Positions 32,832 to 42,390 of a DNA stretch of 48,286 nt are shown piece by piece. Source of the stretch: Taylorella asinigenitalis ATCC 700933 (GTDB lineage Bacteria > Pseudomonadota > Gammaproteobacteria > Burkholderiales > Burkholderiaceae_B). Both the position numbers and the translations under genes were made by a program. Location of the stretch: contig NZ_JHXN01000011.1 in the NCBI RefSeq assembly GCF_000687755.1, positions 1-48,286 of the forward strand, written 5' to 3'. The notes below the pieces were generated by a model. That model made no database searches. It was given only the letters and a program-made list of their open reading frames with translations, and was not told where the DNA came from. Each line of letters opens with the position of its first letter. Positions within the stretch are counted from its first letter, which is position 1.

Positions 32832-33511
32832 AAGGTGAAATTTGATTCGACTAAAGCGGCACCGTGCAGCTTATCGATTAAAGTTTCTGTCAGTGTTTGC
32901 TCTTCAAATTCCGAAGCACTTAGACGAGTAATCAACTTCATTTCAATAACAGGTGGTGTCCCAACAAATGCAACGAGACGGCCTCCAACAGATAGCTGAT
33001 ATTTAAAAGCATCAGGAAGTTTTGGGCATGATCCTGTGATTGCAATAGCATTATATTCGCGTGTACCCCATCCAGCAGATGCATCCCCGACTTGCACACG
33101 AACATTACTAATATGATTTCGTGCAAGATTTTCCATAGCAAAATTTGCGATATTAGGATTGATTTCAACAGTCTCAACTTCGGAACAAAGTCTGCTAAGA
33201 AGAGCCGCTTGAAAACCGCTACCTGTCCCAATTTCAAGGCAAGTGTCTGAAGGCAAAAGAGCTAGCGATTCTGCAATTCTCGCTTCAGTGATGGGAGTGA
33301 GCATATTTTCACCTGAGGGTTCTCCGTTGATTACAATAGGAATCGACGTATCAGAATATGCCACAGTGTCAAATTCAGGTGCGACAAAGGCCTCACGTGA
33401 TAGACCCAAAAGAGCGTTGAGCACACGCTCATCCAACACGCCAGCAGGCCTAATTTGCTGTTGGATCATATTGATGCGACTTTTCTCGAGTAGTGAATTT
33501 AAGCTTGACAT
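32828..33511 (-). CDS. Protein-L-isoaspartate O-methyltransferase family protein
   Basis: A 227-aa SAM-dependent methyltransferase of the PCMT family. The N-terminal part (RINMIQQQIRPAGVLDERVLNAL) and SAM motif CLEIGTGSGFQAALLSRL are clear. The usual catalytic Thr-Ser region before motif I reads ENMLTPITEARIAESL, lacking the clear xQPY.V pattern of Pcm, so activity on isoaspartate is uncertain. It is read behind thiD with a 27-base gap. Confidence 0.85.
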   Translation of the reverse strand: MSSLNSLLEKSRINMIQQQIRPAGVLDERVLNALLGLSREAFVAPEFDTVAYSDTSIPIVINGEPSGENMLTPITEARIAESLALLPSDTCLEIGTGSGFQAALLSRLCSEVETVEINPNIANFAMENLARNHISNVRVQVGDASAGWGTREYNAIAITGSCPKLPDAFKYQLSVGGRLVAFVGTPPVIEMKLITRLSASEFEEQTLTETLIDKLHGAALVESNFTF

Positions 33512-33538
33512 AGAACACCTCTAAATTGAGAACACATT

Positions 33539-34348
33539 TTACCAAACATTGTAGAAATGATGTATGGGTCCATGACCATTGCCAACTGTCAATAAGCCCG
33601 CATTTTCTATAGCTTCATGCACATAATCTATGGCAATGCGCGTCGCTTTCGGAACGTCTTCGTATTTAGTTTGCAAAGCACATATCGCAGAAGAAAGCGA
33701 GCACCCCGTGCCGTGCGTGTTTTTTGTTTCATGTTTGGCATTCACATGTTCTATCATCTTATCGCCATTAAAAAGCAAATCAACCGTCTCAGAGCCGCTT
33801 GAATGGCCGCCCTTGAGCAACACCCAACTCTCGCGTGATTGGTTCATTAGTTTATGCAATCGTTCAGTTGCCTTATATGCTTCTTGTATGGTGGCAATGC
33901 TCATGCTTTCCAACAACTCAGATGCTTCCGGCAAATTCGGTGTAATCATCTGGGCAAATGGAATAAGATCTTCTCTAAGAGATTTAATAGCAGAGTCCTC
34001 TAATAATTTATCGCCGCTTTTTGCAACCATAACGGTATCGAGAACGATAAAAGGTGGTTTATGTTTTTCAAGACCATCTGCTACAGTTCTTATGGTTACT
34101 GCATCACCAAGCATGCCGATTTTTACGCCATCAATTCGTACATCTTCAAAAAGCGTATCTATTTGAAGTTTTATAAATTCCTTATCTATAGGTTTAACGC
34201 CCGTTACTCTTTGAGTGTTTTGTGCAGTTAGGGCGGCAATGATACCGCATGCATATGTGCCTAAAGCTGACATAACTTTTATGTCTGCTAGTACTCCAGC
34301 TCCACCCGACGGGTCAACGCCAGCAATTGTTAATGTATTTTTAATCAT
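33539..34348 (-). CDS. thiD: Hydroxymethylpyrimidine/phosphomethylpyrimidine kinase
   Basis: ThiD phosphorylates HMP and HMP-P in thiamine synthesis. IAGVDPSGGAGVLADIKVMSALG, LTAQNTQRVTGV, DTVMVAKSG and the anion-hole NTHGTGCSLSSAI are canonical. The length is 269 aa. There is no TPP riboswitch in the 95 bases upstream. Four TGGCAATG-type cores (33577, 33632, 33893, 34235) are found in this gene, one with C in the first position. Confidence 0.96.
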   Translation of the reverse strand: MIKNTLTIAGVDPSGGAGVLADIKVMSALGTYACGIIAALTAQNTQRVTGVKPIDKEFIKLQIDTLFEDVRIDGVKIGMLGDAVTIRTVADGLEKHKPPFIVLDTVMVAKSGDKLLEDSAIKSLREDLIPFAQMITPNLPEASELLESMSIATIQEAYKATERLHKLMNQSRESWVLLKGGHSSGSETVDLLFNGDKMIEHVNAKHETKNTHGTGCSLSSAICALQTKYEDVPKATRIAIDYVHEAIENAGLLTVGNGHGPIHHFYNVW

Positions 34349-34443
34349 GGTTTAGGTAGGATAATTTAGTGATTTAATAATATTGTAAAGGCTTCAAGTA
34401 GTAAAATAACGAATGTTACATTTTCAGATTACGGGAGCCCCAT

Positions 34444-35667
34444 ATGGTCGCTAAGAAACCCTCTAGCGCAACTAAAAGGACTACAAAAAAGTCTACTGCA
34501 AAAACATCAACTACTGCTAAAAGAAAGACTTCAACTAAATCATCATCAAAACCCTCTTCTACAACTGCACGTAAAGCTATAGAAGGAGATACAGTAGTTG
34601 GTTCTACTCAAGCTGGCACTCGTAGAAATGTAGTATCTCATAAGGTTCAATCAAAAGCGGAGCTTCAAGCGGCTAATTTAGCACGTGAACTCTCTCGTGC
34701 AGAAACATCAGTTTATAGACATGAAAGAGCAAATGCACTTTTAGAAATATTGTCACCTGATGATAGGAATGCACTTCTTAAAGTGTTGCGTGAAGAAAAA
34801 CGTAGGCTTGAATCAACTAGCAAAACCAATCCTGACTTAGTATTGGTTGATGATTGGCAAAAAGAAGGCGTCTATCCATACAAATATTTGATGAGTCGCC
34901 GCAATTATGAGTTCCAAAAATATAATCTTCAGGTTGAATTATTAAAACTTCAACAATGGGTTCAAGACTCTGGTGCTAGGGTAGTTATTATTTTTGAAGG
35001 ACGCGATGCGGCTGGTAAGGGTGGTACTATTAAGAGATTTATGGAGCACTTAAATCCTCGTTATGCACGCATCGTGGCTCTTCAAAAACCAACTGAGCGC
35101 GAAAGAGGTCAGTGGTATTTTCAAAGATATGTAGAGAATCTTCCTACAAAAGGTGAGATAGTTTTATTTGACCGTTCTTGGTATAACCGTGCAGGTGTGG
35201 AGCGAGTAATGGGCTTCTGTACTGATGCTGAATATCAGGAATTTATGCGTCAAGCTCCTGAATTTGAACGTATTCTTGTTCGCAGTGGCATAACGCTTAT
35301 TAAATTTTGGTTCTCTGTAAGTCGTGATGAGCAACGTCGTCGATTCCGTGAGCGTCAGCACCACCCATTAAAAAGATGGAAATTATCGCCTATTGATCTT
35401 GCATCCTTAGATAAATGGGATGATTACACAAAAGCAAAAGAAGCGATGTTCTTTTATACGGATACAAGCGATGCTCCTTGGACTGTGGTTAAATCAAATT
35501 GTAAAAAACGTGCACGTTTAAATGCTATGCGTTATGTTTTAAATAAATTTAACTACAACAATAAGGATATGGAAGCTATCGGAAAAATAGACCCACTTAT
35601 TGTTGGTCGCTCAAATGTTGTATATGAATCTGGTGAGGAATTCATAACACATATGACTAAGAAATAG
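34444..35667 (+). CDS. ppk2: Polyphosphate kinase 2 with lysine-rich N-terminal tail
   Basis: PPK2 transfers phosphate between polyphosphate and nucleotides. Walker A is FEGRDAAGKGGTIKRF, the lid has KPTERERGQWYFQRY, and Walker B is LFDRSWYNRAGVERVMGFC; FWFSVSRDEQRRRFRER follows. The core covers about residues 115-400. The first 50 residues are almost only Lys, Ser, Thr and Ala (KSTAKTSTTAKRKTSTKSSS), similar to histone H1-like or polyphosphate-binding tails. The direction of catalysis cannot be told. Confidence 0.93.
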   Translation: MVAKKPSSATKRTTKKSTAKTSTTAKRKTSTKSSSKPSSTTARKAIEGDTVVGSTQAGTRRNVVSHKVQSKAELQAANLARELSRAETSVYRHERANALLEILSPDDRNALLKVLREEKRRLESTSKTNPDLVLVDDWQKEGVYPYKYLMSRRNYEFQKYNLQVELLKLQQWVQDSGARVVIIFEGRDAAGKGGTIKRFMEHLNPRYARIVALQKPTERERGQWYFQRYVENLPTKGEIVLFDRSWYNRAGVERVMGFCTDAEYQEFMRQAPEFERILVRSGITLIKFWFSVSRDEQRRRFRERQHHPLKRWKLSPIDLASLDKWDDYTKAKEAMFFYTDTSDAPWTVVKSNCKKRARLNAMRYVLNKFNYNNKDMEAIGKIDPLIVGRSNVVYESGEEFITHMTKK

Positions 35668-35690
35668 ATATAGCTTGCATATCAAGCAAA

Positions 35691-35729
35691 ACGGCAATAC
35701 TTAGTATAATGAGTATTGTCGTTTTTTTT
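35691..35729 (+). terminator. Terminator of ppk2 overlapping a possible gor promoter
   Basis: ACGGCAATACT (35691-35701) pairs with AGTATTGTCGT (35712-35722) with one G-T pair; eight T residues follow. The loop contains TATAAT (35705-35710), a perfect -10 box, although no good -35 is visible 17 bases upstream. Confidence 0.75.
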
Positions 35730-35739
35730 GGAAGTTTTT

Positions 35740-37107
35740 ATGCATTCTTATGATTATGATTTGTTCGTAATAGGTGCTGGTAGTGGAGGCGTTCGTGCTT
35801 CTAGAATGGCTGCTAGTGCTGGTGCTAGGGTGGCTGTGGCTGAAGATGCCCCACTTGGCGGAACATGCGTAAATGTAGGTTGTGTACCAAAAAAACTCTA
35901 TAAATATGCTTCTGAATTTTCAGGCGAGTTTGAAGCATCTAAAGGATACGGATGGTCTCTTGAAGGGGTTTCTTTTGATTGGGAAATATTAAAAGCTAAT
36001 CGTGCAAAAGAAATAACTCGTTTAAATGGAATTTACCAAAATATATTAGAAAAACCAGGTGTTCAAATTATTCGTGGTCATGCGAACTTAGTAGATGAAC
36101 ATACTGTGGAAGTAGACGGGAAGCAGTACACAACAAAATACATACTTATTGCCACAGGTGGGTGGCCTGTTATACCTCAATTTGAGGGTGGAGATTTGAC
36201 AGTAAATTCAAATCAAATTTTCGACCTTGAAACATTGCCAAAGAAAATATTAATTGTTGGCGGAGGTTTTATCGCATGTGAATTTGCATCTATATTTAAT
36301 GGCCTTGGAGTAGATGTTAGACAAATAGTTCGCTCGAAAATATTAAAAGATTTTGATGCCCCAAGTATCGAATTTTTGAAGGAAGAGCTTATTAAAAGCG
36401 GTATCAATATATCTGAAGGCGTAAATATTAAAGCTGTTAGAAAAAATCCTGAGGGTTCAGAATATAAGCTTACCGCTGAACTCGACACTAATGAGACTTT
36501 GCAAGTTGATGAAGTTTTAATGGCCTTAGGGCGCAAACCTAAAATTGATGGTTTGAATTTAGAGAAAGTAGGTGTCCAAATTAAGGATTCTGGACATATC
36601 AAAGTAGATGAAAATTCACAAACCTCAGTTGCATCTATTTATGCAATAGGTGATGTTGTAGGACGTATGGACTTGACTCCTGTTGCGATAGCCGAGGCTA
36701 TGGCTTTTGTAAGCCATGTTTTTGGAGATGGCAGTCGTAAAATGTCTTATGAAAATGTGCCATTTGCAGTATTCACTAAGCCAACGATGGGCACGGTGGG
36801 GCTTACGGAACAAGAGGCTCGAGAAAAATATGCAGATGATATAGTAATTTTCGAGTCTAACTTTAAGGCCATGAAACATACATTATCTGGTTTGGATGAG
36901 CGTACATTGATGCGATTAATCGTTCAAAATTCAACGGATAAAGTATTGGGGGTGCATATGGTCGGAGACTATGCCCCTGAGATTATTCAAGGCTTTGGCG
37001 TTGCCTTAAAAGCAGGTGCGACTAAGGCACAGTTTGATGCTACTATCGGTATCCATCCAACATCTGCTGAAGAATTCGTTACTATGCGTTCACCAAAATC
37101 AAATTAG
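35740..37107 (+). CDS. gor: Glutathione-disulfide reductase
   Basis: Gor reduces oxidised glutathione with NADPH. The FAD site is VIGAGSGGVRASRMAA, the redox-active disulfide GGTCVNVGCVPKKLY, and the NADPH site ILIVGGGFIACEFASIFNGLG; the C-terminal interface contains GIHPTSAEEF. I place the start at ATG 35740 (455 aa), since the upstream GTG-type extension lies in the terminator. It begins a tightly packed gor-ansA-queC-queD-queE run. One motif at 36233. Confidence 0.94.
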   Translation: MHSYDYDLFVIGAGSGGVRASRMAASAGARVAVAEDAPLGGTCVNVGCVPKKLYKYASEFSGEFEASKGYGWSLEGVSFDWEILKANRAKEITRLNGIYQNILEKPGVQIIRGHANLVDEHTVEVDGKQYTTKYILIATGGWPVIPQFEGGDLTVNSNQIFDLETLPKKILIVGGGFIACEFASIFNGLGVDVRQIVRSKILKDFDAPSIEFLKEELIKSGINISEGVNIKAVRKNPEGSEYKLTAELDTNETLQVDEVLMALGRKPKIDGLNLEKVGVQIKDSGHIKVDENSQTSVASIYAIGDVVGRMDLTPVAIAEAMAFVSHVFGDGSRKMSYENVPFAVFTKPTMGTVGLTEQEAREKYADDIVIFESNFKAMKHTLSGLDERTLMRLIVQNSTDKVLGVHMVGDYAPEIIQGFGVALKAGATKAQFDATIGIHPTSAEEFVTMRSPKSN

Positions 37108-37115
37108 GAATTGAT

Positions 37116-38123
37116 ATGACTATTATTTCATCGACCGTTGCTGTAGGAACTTTAGGGGGAACTATCACAATGACTAGTTCCGATAAGTTGGCGGGCATTG
37201 AGTCGACACTTGGAGCAGAGGAATTGTTAGAAGCTGTTCCAGGTTTGAAAGATATGTCACTTGATATATGGCACAAGACCATTGCCAACGTAGCGAGTGG
37301 GTCTTTGAGTTTTGATTTGCTATTTACGGCATTGGCTTGGGCTAAGCAACAGGTAGAGCGTGGTGCTCAGGGTATTGTCCTTGTGCAAGGGACGGATACG
37401 CTTGAGGAGACATCATACTTTCTTGACCTATATTGGCCATATGCAGTGCCTTTGGTATTGACAGGGGCTATGCGACATCCTGAAGTTGCAGGTGCGGACG
37501 GGGCCTCTAATTTACTAAACGCTATTAGGGTAGCGGTTGATATAAGATCTAAAGGGCATGGGGTGTTTGTAGTTATGAACGATGAGGTTCATCAAGCTCG
37601 ATATGTGACGAAAACTCACGCAAATGCGGTAAATGCTTTTGAATCACCGCAGGTTGGTCCGATTGGTGTGATTTTGGAAAATCAATTTATTCTAAGAAGG
37701 CAGGCCAATGAGCGATTGTTATTTCCAGTTCCAGAAGATACGAGCCCTTGCGTTTTGCTCCTTGAGTCTACTCTTAATGAGTCCGAGGAAATATATGACT
37801 GGATTTTGCATTCATCCTATAAGGGACTTGTGATTGCTGGATTTGGGGCGGGGCATGTTCCCGGAAACATTGCCAAAAAACTTGTACCTATTATTGAAAA
37901 TATGCCTGTAATGATATGCACTCGTACTGGACGGGGCTCAACTACATATAAAACATATGCGTATGAGGGTAGTGAAATTGACCTTCAACGCAAGGGTGCG
38001 TTAATGGGGGGATTTATTTGCCCTCGAAAAGCTCGTTTGCTACTGACGGCTATGCTTTGGTCAAAAATGGATAAAACTAAGATAGCTGAACATCTTCGCA
38101 ATTACAGCAAGGATTCTAACTAA
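37116..38123 (+). CDS. ansA: Asparaginase
   Basis: A 335-aa asparaginase-family amidohydrolase. The first catalytic Thr is in GTLGGTITM and the second in GIVLVQGTDTLEETSYFLD; LTGAMRHPEVAGADGASNL is also typical. No signal peptide is seen, so it is probably cytoplasmic. The spacing to gor is eight bases and to queC three bases. Substrate (Asn, perhaps Gln) is inferred from family. Two CATTGCCA motifs occur (37280, 37868). Confidence 0.92.
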   Translation: MTIISSTVAVGTLGGTITMTSSDKLAGIESTLGAEELLEAVPGLKDMSLDIWHKTIANVASGSLSFDLLFTALAWAKQQVERGAQGIVLVQGTDTLEETSYFLDLYWPYAVPLVLTGAMRHPEVAGADGASNLLNAIRVAVDIRSKGHGVFVVMNDEVHQARYVTKTHANAVNAFESPQVGPIGVILENQFILRRQANERLLFPVPEDTSPCVLLLESTLNESEEIYDWILHSSYKGLVIAGFGAGHVPGNIAKKLVPIIENMPVMICTRTGRGSTTYKTYAYEGSEIDLQRKGALMGGFICPRKARLLLTAMLWSKMDKTKIAEHLRNYSKDSN

Positions 38124-38126
38124 AGC

Positions 38127-38795
38127 ATGGAAAATAAGGCTTTAGTTATTTTTTCGGGCGGTCAAGACTCGACGACTTGTTTGCTTCAAGCGATTGAAAA
38201 ATACGGTGTCTCAAATGTAGAGACCATTACTTTTTTATATGGGCAACGACACGATATTGAGCTTCAGAAAGCTCGTGAAATTGTGACTGAACTTGGTGTG
38301 AAGCAAACTATTCTGGACCTTAGTGTGATTAAGGGCATTACATCTAATGCTTTAATGGAAGAGGGTGCAGAGATAGGCCAAAACGAAGATGGTTTGCCAA
38401 ATACATTCGTGGATGGCCGCAATGCTTTGTTTATTTTGTATGCCTGTATATATGCCAAATCTCAGGGTATTCGCAATATTGTGATTGGAGTTTGCGAGAC
38501 TGACTTTAGTGGATATCCCGATTGTCGCGATATCTTTGTGAAATCGATGAATGTTAGTATGAATTTGGCTATGAACTTTGACTTTGTCATTCATACTCCT
38601 CTTATGTGGCTCACTAAAGCTCAAACATGGGAGCTGGCCGATAAGTTGGGATATTTGGAATTTGTTAGAAATCGCACGCATACTTGTTATGAAGGTGTTG
38701 AGGGTGGATGTTGTAAATGTCCTAGCTGCATTCTTCGCAATCGTGGTCTTGAGGAATACTTAGCTTCTAAAGATGAAAGTAGTAAAAACGTTTAA
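38127..38795 (+). CDS. queC: 7-cyano-7-deazaguanine synthase QueC
   Basis: QueC makes preQ0 from 7-carboxy-7-deazaguanine, with ATP and ammonia. The PP-loop motif is [15 protein letters not shown], followed by [10 protein letters not shown] and the zinc-binding cysteines [19 protein letters not shown]. The length of 222 aa is normal. It overlaps queD by 23 bases. Confidence 0.97.
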   Translation: MENKALVIFSGGQDSTTCLLQAIEKYGVSNVETITFLYGQRHDIELQKAREIVTELGVKQTILDLSVIKGITSNALMEEGAEIGQNEDGLPNTFVDGRNALFILYACIYAKSQGIRNIVIGVCETDFSGYPDCRDIFVKSMNVSMNLAMNFDFVIHTPLMWLTKAQTWELADKLGYLEFVRNRTHTCYEGVEGGCCKCPSCILRNRGLEEYLASKDESSKNV

Positions 38796-39204
38796 TTTTG
38801 ATATTGCCCACTTGCTTGATGGTCATGATGGTAAATGCAAAAATTTACATGGGCATACCTATAGGCTTGAGGTAGAAGTGACGGGTCCAGTAATTACAGA
38901 GGGGCCGAAGATGGGCATGGTTATTGATTTTGCCGATCTTAAATCGATTGTGGAAGAGCTTGTTATTGAACCTATGGACCATGCGTTTTTATATGATTCT
39001 ACAAATGATAGAGAGTCTGAGATTGCGAAATTGTTAGATGGGTGGAAGATGAAGACGTACGCATTTGCACATAGAACAACTGCAGAAAATATCTCGAGCC
39101 ATATCTTAAATAAATTGCGCTCCAGAATTGAAGGCGTATCTAGAGTACGTTTGTGGGAGACGCCCTCATCATATAGCGAATGCATTTTTAATGAAGACTA
39201 TTAA
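38773..39204 (+). CDS. queD: 6-carboxy-5,6,7,8-tetrahydropterin synthase QueD
   Basis: QueD (143 aa) turns dihydroneopterin triphosphate into 6-carboxytetrahydropterin. The zinc His residues are in [20 protein letters not shown], with the catalytic Cys in the same motif, and PMDHAFLY supplies the conserved Asp-His. [11 protein letters not shown] and [10 protein letters not shown] are family blocks. It overlaps both queC and queE. Confidence 0.96.
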   Translation: MKVVKTFNFDIAHLLDGHDGKCKNLHGHTYRLEVEVTGPVITEGPKMGMVIDFADLKSIVEELVIEPMDHAFLYDSTNDRESEIAKLLDGWKMKTYAFAHRTTAENISSHILNKLRSRIEGVSRVRLWETPSSYSECIFNEDY

Positions 39205-39865
39205 TATTAAGTCACTGTCCGATGCCTCGGACGAACCACAATTTCGCATAGTTGAGATATTTAAAAGCCTTCAGGGCGAGGGGTATAACACAGGAATGCC
39301 CTCGGTTTTTGTACGGCTTGGTCGATGTAATTTATCATGCGAGTGGTGTGATACAAATTACGAAGAATTTGAGTATAAGCCATTGTCAAGGGTGCTCGCA
39401 GCTGTTGGGGCATTTGATGTGCGAAATATAATTCTGACCGGTGGAGAGCCTTCGGTTCATCCGCGGGTTGAGGAATTGGTGGCGGCGTTTAAGGCACGGG
39501 GCTACTTTATGTGTATCGAAAGTAATGGGCTTGCGAGAGTGCCGGTCGGAATCGATTTCATTGCCATCAGTCCGAAGTATTGCTATAAGGAGCGCTACGA
39601 GCAGGCTGTTGGGTTTGATGTGGATGAGTTGCGTATCGTTGTCGATAGTGTGGCAATGCTCTCGCATTCCATCGATGATTTTATGTCTTGGGCTGAAGCT
39701 ATGGCTTCGAAGTTTCCCGCTAAGCACAGATTTCTGTCACCGCTTGAGCTTGAAGGTCAGATGAATATTCTTCAAACAATCGAAACTATTGGGAAATTAA
39801 ATGCTAAGGGAAAGCAGAGATGGGCTCTTAGCCTGCAAACTCATAAGCTTGCAGGCATCGAGTAG
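39191..39865 (+). CDS. queE: 7-carboxy-7-deazaguanine synthase QueE
   Basis: QueE is the radical SAM enzyme that forms the deazapurine ring. The cluster motif CNLSCEWC lies in RLGRCNLSCEWCDTNYEEF, preceded by the QGEGYNTGMPSVF block; ILTGGEPSVHP binds SAM. ATG at 39191 (225 aa) overlaps queD by 14 bases; the longer frame has no support. A perfect 8-bp hairpin (39831-39838 with 39849-39856) lies in the last codons, and the convergent gene ends directly against this stop. Confidence 0.96.
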   Translation: MKTINIKSLSDASDEPQFRIVEIFKSLQGEGYNTGMPSVFVRLGRCNLSCEWCDTNYEEFEYKPLSRVLAAVGAFDVRNIILTGGEPSVHPRVEELVAAFKARGYFMCIESNGLARVPVGIDFIAISPKYCYKERYEQAVGFDVDELRIVVDSVAMLSHSIDDFMSWAEAMASKFPAKHRFLSPLELEGQMNILQTIETIGKLNAKGKQRWALSLQTHKLAGIE

Positions 39866-40147
39866 TTAGTTAATTATACGACCTGACCCCTCAAAGACAT
39901 CTGCGTCTTTTGCATCAAAAGGGTTTTTGGCTTTAGCCTGTGATTGAGCTTGTTGAGCTTGCATACGTGCAAGTTCATTAAACCTTTGCTTTTGATTGTG
40001 TTCAGATAGTGCATAAACGGCCCATATTGCGGCTGGAATCCATCCAATTATGGTAATCATCAGAAAAAGGTTTAGTATCCCTAGTCCTGGTCTACCAATT
40101 GTAAAAAACAAAATTGGCGGAAAGAAAATAGCTAGAAATAAACGCAT
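39866..40147 (-). CDS. YqaE/Pmp3-family small membrane protein with C-terminal tail
   Basis: The first 50 residues form two membrane helices in the pattern MRLFLAIFFPPILFFTIGR ... GILNLFLMITIIGWIPAAIWAVYAL, characteristic of the Pmp3/UPF0057 family, linked to membrane potential and stress. A charged tail of some 40 residues (NQKQRFNELARMQAQQAQSQ) is longer than in most members. I chose ATG at 40147 (93 aa) because GGGGG lies five bases upstream. Confidence 0.8.
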   Translation of the reverse strand: MRLFLAIFFPPILFFTIGRPGLGILNLFLMITIIGWIPAAIWAVYALSEHNQKQRFNELARMQAQQAQSQAKAKNPFDAKDADVFEGSGRIIN

Positions 40148-40249
40148 AAAACCCCCAAAGAAAATAGACAATAATGTAACCAAATATTTCCCTGCTTATA
40201 CTATTATATATAGATATTAAAACTAAAAAATCAATAAAAGGAGAACTAA

Positions 40250-40849
40250 ATGTCTAGTTTTTACGAGTTACAAAAAAAGCGTCGCTCTATATATGCACTA
40301 GGGAAAAATGTTGATCTTTCTAAAGAAGAAATCACAGATTTAATTAAAAATGTTGTAAATGAATCTCCTACAGCCTACAACTCTATGTCTAATAGATTGG
40401 TGATTTTGTGGGGCGAAGAACATAACAAATTATGGGAGCTTGTAAAAGCCTCAATTAAGGCAGTTGTTAGTGAAGAAGATTATCCAAGTTCAGAGCAGAA
40501 AATTAATTGTGCATTTCAATCGGGAATTGGAACCATCCTTTACTATGAGGACGGTAAAACTATTGAAGAATTGAAGAAAAAATTCCCTTTATATGCAGAA
40601 AGCTTTCCTAAATATGCTCAACAAAGCAATGGAATGTCTCAATATGCCGTATGGACCGCACTGGCAGAGAAAGGTATTGGAGCTTCGCTTCAACACTATA
40701 ACGAACTGATAGAGGATAAAGTGCGTGAGATTTTTAATATTCCAAGTGAATGGATAATGATTGCTCAAATGCCTTTTGGATCTAAGGAAGGTGCACCAAA
40801 TGAGAAAAATTATTTATCTGACGATGAGAGATTTAAAGTATTGGGGTAA
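40250..40849 (+). CDS. Nitroreductase-family protein
   Basis: A 199-aa FMN-dependent oxidoreductase of the nitroreductase fold (Frm2/HBN1-like group), with FYELQKKRRSIYALGKNVDLS at the N-terminus, NESPTAYNSMSNRLVILWG, and GIGASLQHYN near the end; the C-terminal MPFGSKEGAPNEK contributes to FMN binding. These enzymes reduce quinones, nitro compounds or lipid-derived substrates. AAGGAG seven bases before the ATG is a strong ribosome binding site. The physiological substrate is unknown. Confidence 0.88.
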   Translation: MSSFYELQKKRRSIYALGKNVDLSKEEITDLIKNVVNESPTAYNSMSNRLVILWGEEHNKLWELVKASIKAVVSEEDYPSSEQKINCAFQSGIGTILYYEDGKTIEELKKKFPLYAESFPKYAQQSNGMSQYAVWTALAEKGIGASLQHYNELIEDKVREIFNIPSEWIMIAQMPFGSKEGAPNEKNYLSDDERFKVLG

Positions 40850-40871
40850 GATGGATAGGGTGTTTTAATTT

Positions 40872-40947
40872 TGGTGGTTTGGGGCGGAATCGAACCGCCG
40901 ACACGCGGATTTTCAATCCGCTGCTCTACCAACTGAGCTACCGAACC
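40872..40947 (-). tRNA. tRNA-Phe (anticodon GAA)
   Basis: On the minus strand all arms fold: D arm GCTC/GAGC, anticodon stem GCGGA/TCCGC with loop TTGAAAA (anticodon GAA), variable GTGTC, T arm GGCGG TTCGATT CCGCC, and an encoded CCA. The acceptor stem GGTTCGG/CCAAACC has one mismatch, C5 with A68, where C-G would be expected. Length 76. Confidence 0.95.
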
Positions 40948-41069
40948 ATATTTGACTGTAAGCTGTATATCATACTTAAAAACTAATAATTTGTGAAGTA
41001 AAAATAGAAAGTTTTCAAAAATAAGTTATGGTCTGACACGAAATTGTATTATTTCGGCTTTTAAAACCC

Positions 41070-41075
41070 TATAAT
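41070..41075 (+). promoter_or_regulatory. Probable -10 box of hemA
   Basis: TATAAT lies 31 bases before the hemA ATG. A matching -35 is poor, so this is a tentative call. Confidence 0.4.
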
Positions 41076-41106
41076 ATGTAATTGATTTGAAGACCCATTG
41101 AATCTA

Positions 41107-42366
41107 ATGACTAGTGTATTTACATTTGGACTTAACCATCATTCTGCACCAGTAGATGTGCGAGAAAGGGTTTCTATGTCTGGTGATCTGGTACGTCCTG
41201 CATTAGATGGTTTAAGAGCCTGTTTTAACGGTCGCGTGAAAGAAGCGGCTATTTTATCAACCTGTAACCGCACAGAAATTTATGTTGCAGCTCAGCCTGA
41301 TGCTGCTGAACACATAGGTCAGTGGATGGCTGATTTTAATTCGCTCGACTCTTCTGTTATTTCTCCACACCTTTATGAATACTCTCAGGATATGGCTGTG
41401 CGACACGCTTTTCGTGTAGCTTCTGGTCTTGATTCAATGGTGCTTGGTGAAGCCCAAATATTAGGTCAGATGAAAAATGCTGTTCGTGCAGCATCTGAAG
41501 CAGGTGCTCTTGGTACTATGCTCAATCAATTATTCCAAAAAACATTTTCAGTAGCTAAAGAAGTTCGTTCCAACACTGCTATTGGTCAAGAATCTGTATC
41601 TATGGCTGCTGCGGCAGTACGAATGTCCGAAAGGGTGTTCGGTGACTTGGATAATTCTAAAGTTTTATTTGTGGGTGCAGGTGAGATGATTGAGTTGTGT
41701 GTTACTCATTTTGCAGCTCATAATCCTAAGCAAATTGTTATTGCGAATCGCACTATTGAACGCGGTGAAGCACTTGCATCAAGGTTCCGTGCAGACGTGA
41801 TTAAGCTTGCGGAACTGCCAGAGCGTATTCATGAATTTGATGTAGTTGTATCCTGTACGGCGTCAACATTGCCAATTTTAGGGCTAGGAATGATTCAAAG
41901 TGCCCTCAAGCATAGACGATTCCAACCTATGGTTATGGTTGATCTTGCGGTGCCGCGTGATATCGAGCCTGAAGTAGGTCGACTTGGAGAGGTGTATCTT
42001 TATACCGTAGATGATTTAGGTCGTATGGTACAGATGGGTAACGATATGCGTAAAGCTGCTGTTGTAGAGGCTGAACAAATTATCGATTCAAGTGTAAGCA
42101 ATTTTATGAATTGGCTTAAAACTAGAGAAGTCGTTCCTGTAATACAATCTCTTAATAATTCTGCTCAAACACTTGCTCAAGTTGAACTCGATAAAGCTCG
42201 CAAACTTTTAGCTAAGGGTGTGAGTCCAGAAGAGGCTTTAGAGCGACTTGCTCAAGGCCTAACTCAAAAATATATGCATGCACCTATGCGTGCTCTTAAT
42301 AAATCTCAAAATGAAGAAAGAGAGCAAATTCTCGACGTTCTTCCTAAGCTATTTCCTACTCATTAG
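41107..42366 (+). CDS. hemA: Glutamyl-tRNA reductase
   Basis: HemA reduces Glu-tRNA to glutamate 1-semialdehyde, the first step of haem synthesis in this group. [15 protein letters not shown], the catalytic Cys in [27 protein letters not shown] and the nucleotide site VLFVGAGEM are all present. I chose ATG 41107 (419 aa) over TTG 41098. It starts the hemA-prfA-prmC-grxD-ubiX run, which has the same order in Bordetella relatives. Confidence 0.97.
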   Translation: MTSVFTFGLNHHSAPVDVRERVSMSGDLVRPALDGLRACFNGRVKEAAILSTCNRTEIYVAAQPDAAEHIGQWMADFNSLDSSVISPHLYEYSQDMAVRHAFRVASGLDSMVLGEAQILGQMKNAVRAASEAGALGTMLNQLFQKTFSVAKEVRSNTAIGQESVSMAAAAVRMSERVFGDLDNSKVLFVGAGEMIELCVTHFAAHNPKQIVIANRTIERGEALASRFRADVIKLAELPERIHEFDVVVSCTASTLPILGLGMIQSALKHRRFQPMVMVDLAVPRDIEPEVGRLGEVYLYTVDDLGRMVQMGNDMRKAAVVEAEQIIDSSVSNFMNWLKTREVVPVIQSLNNSAQTLAQVELDKARKLLAKGVSPEEALERLAQGLTQKYMHAPMRALNKSQNEEREQILDVLPKLFPTH

Positions 42367-42390
42367 CTAATTCTTTTTTCCTTTTTTATT

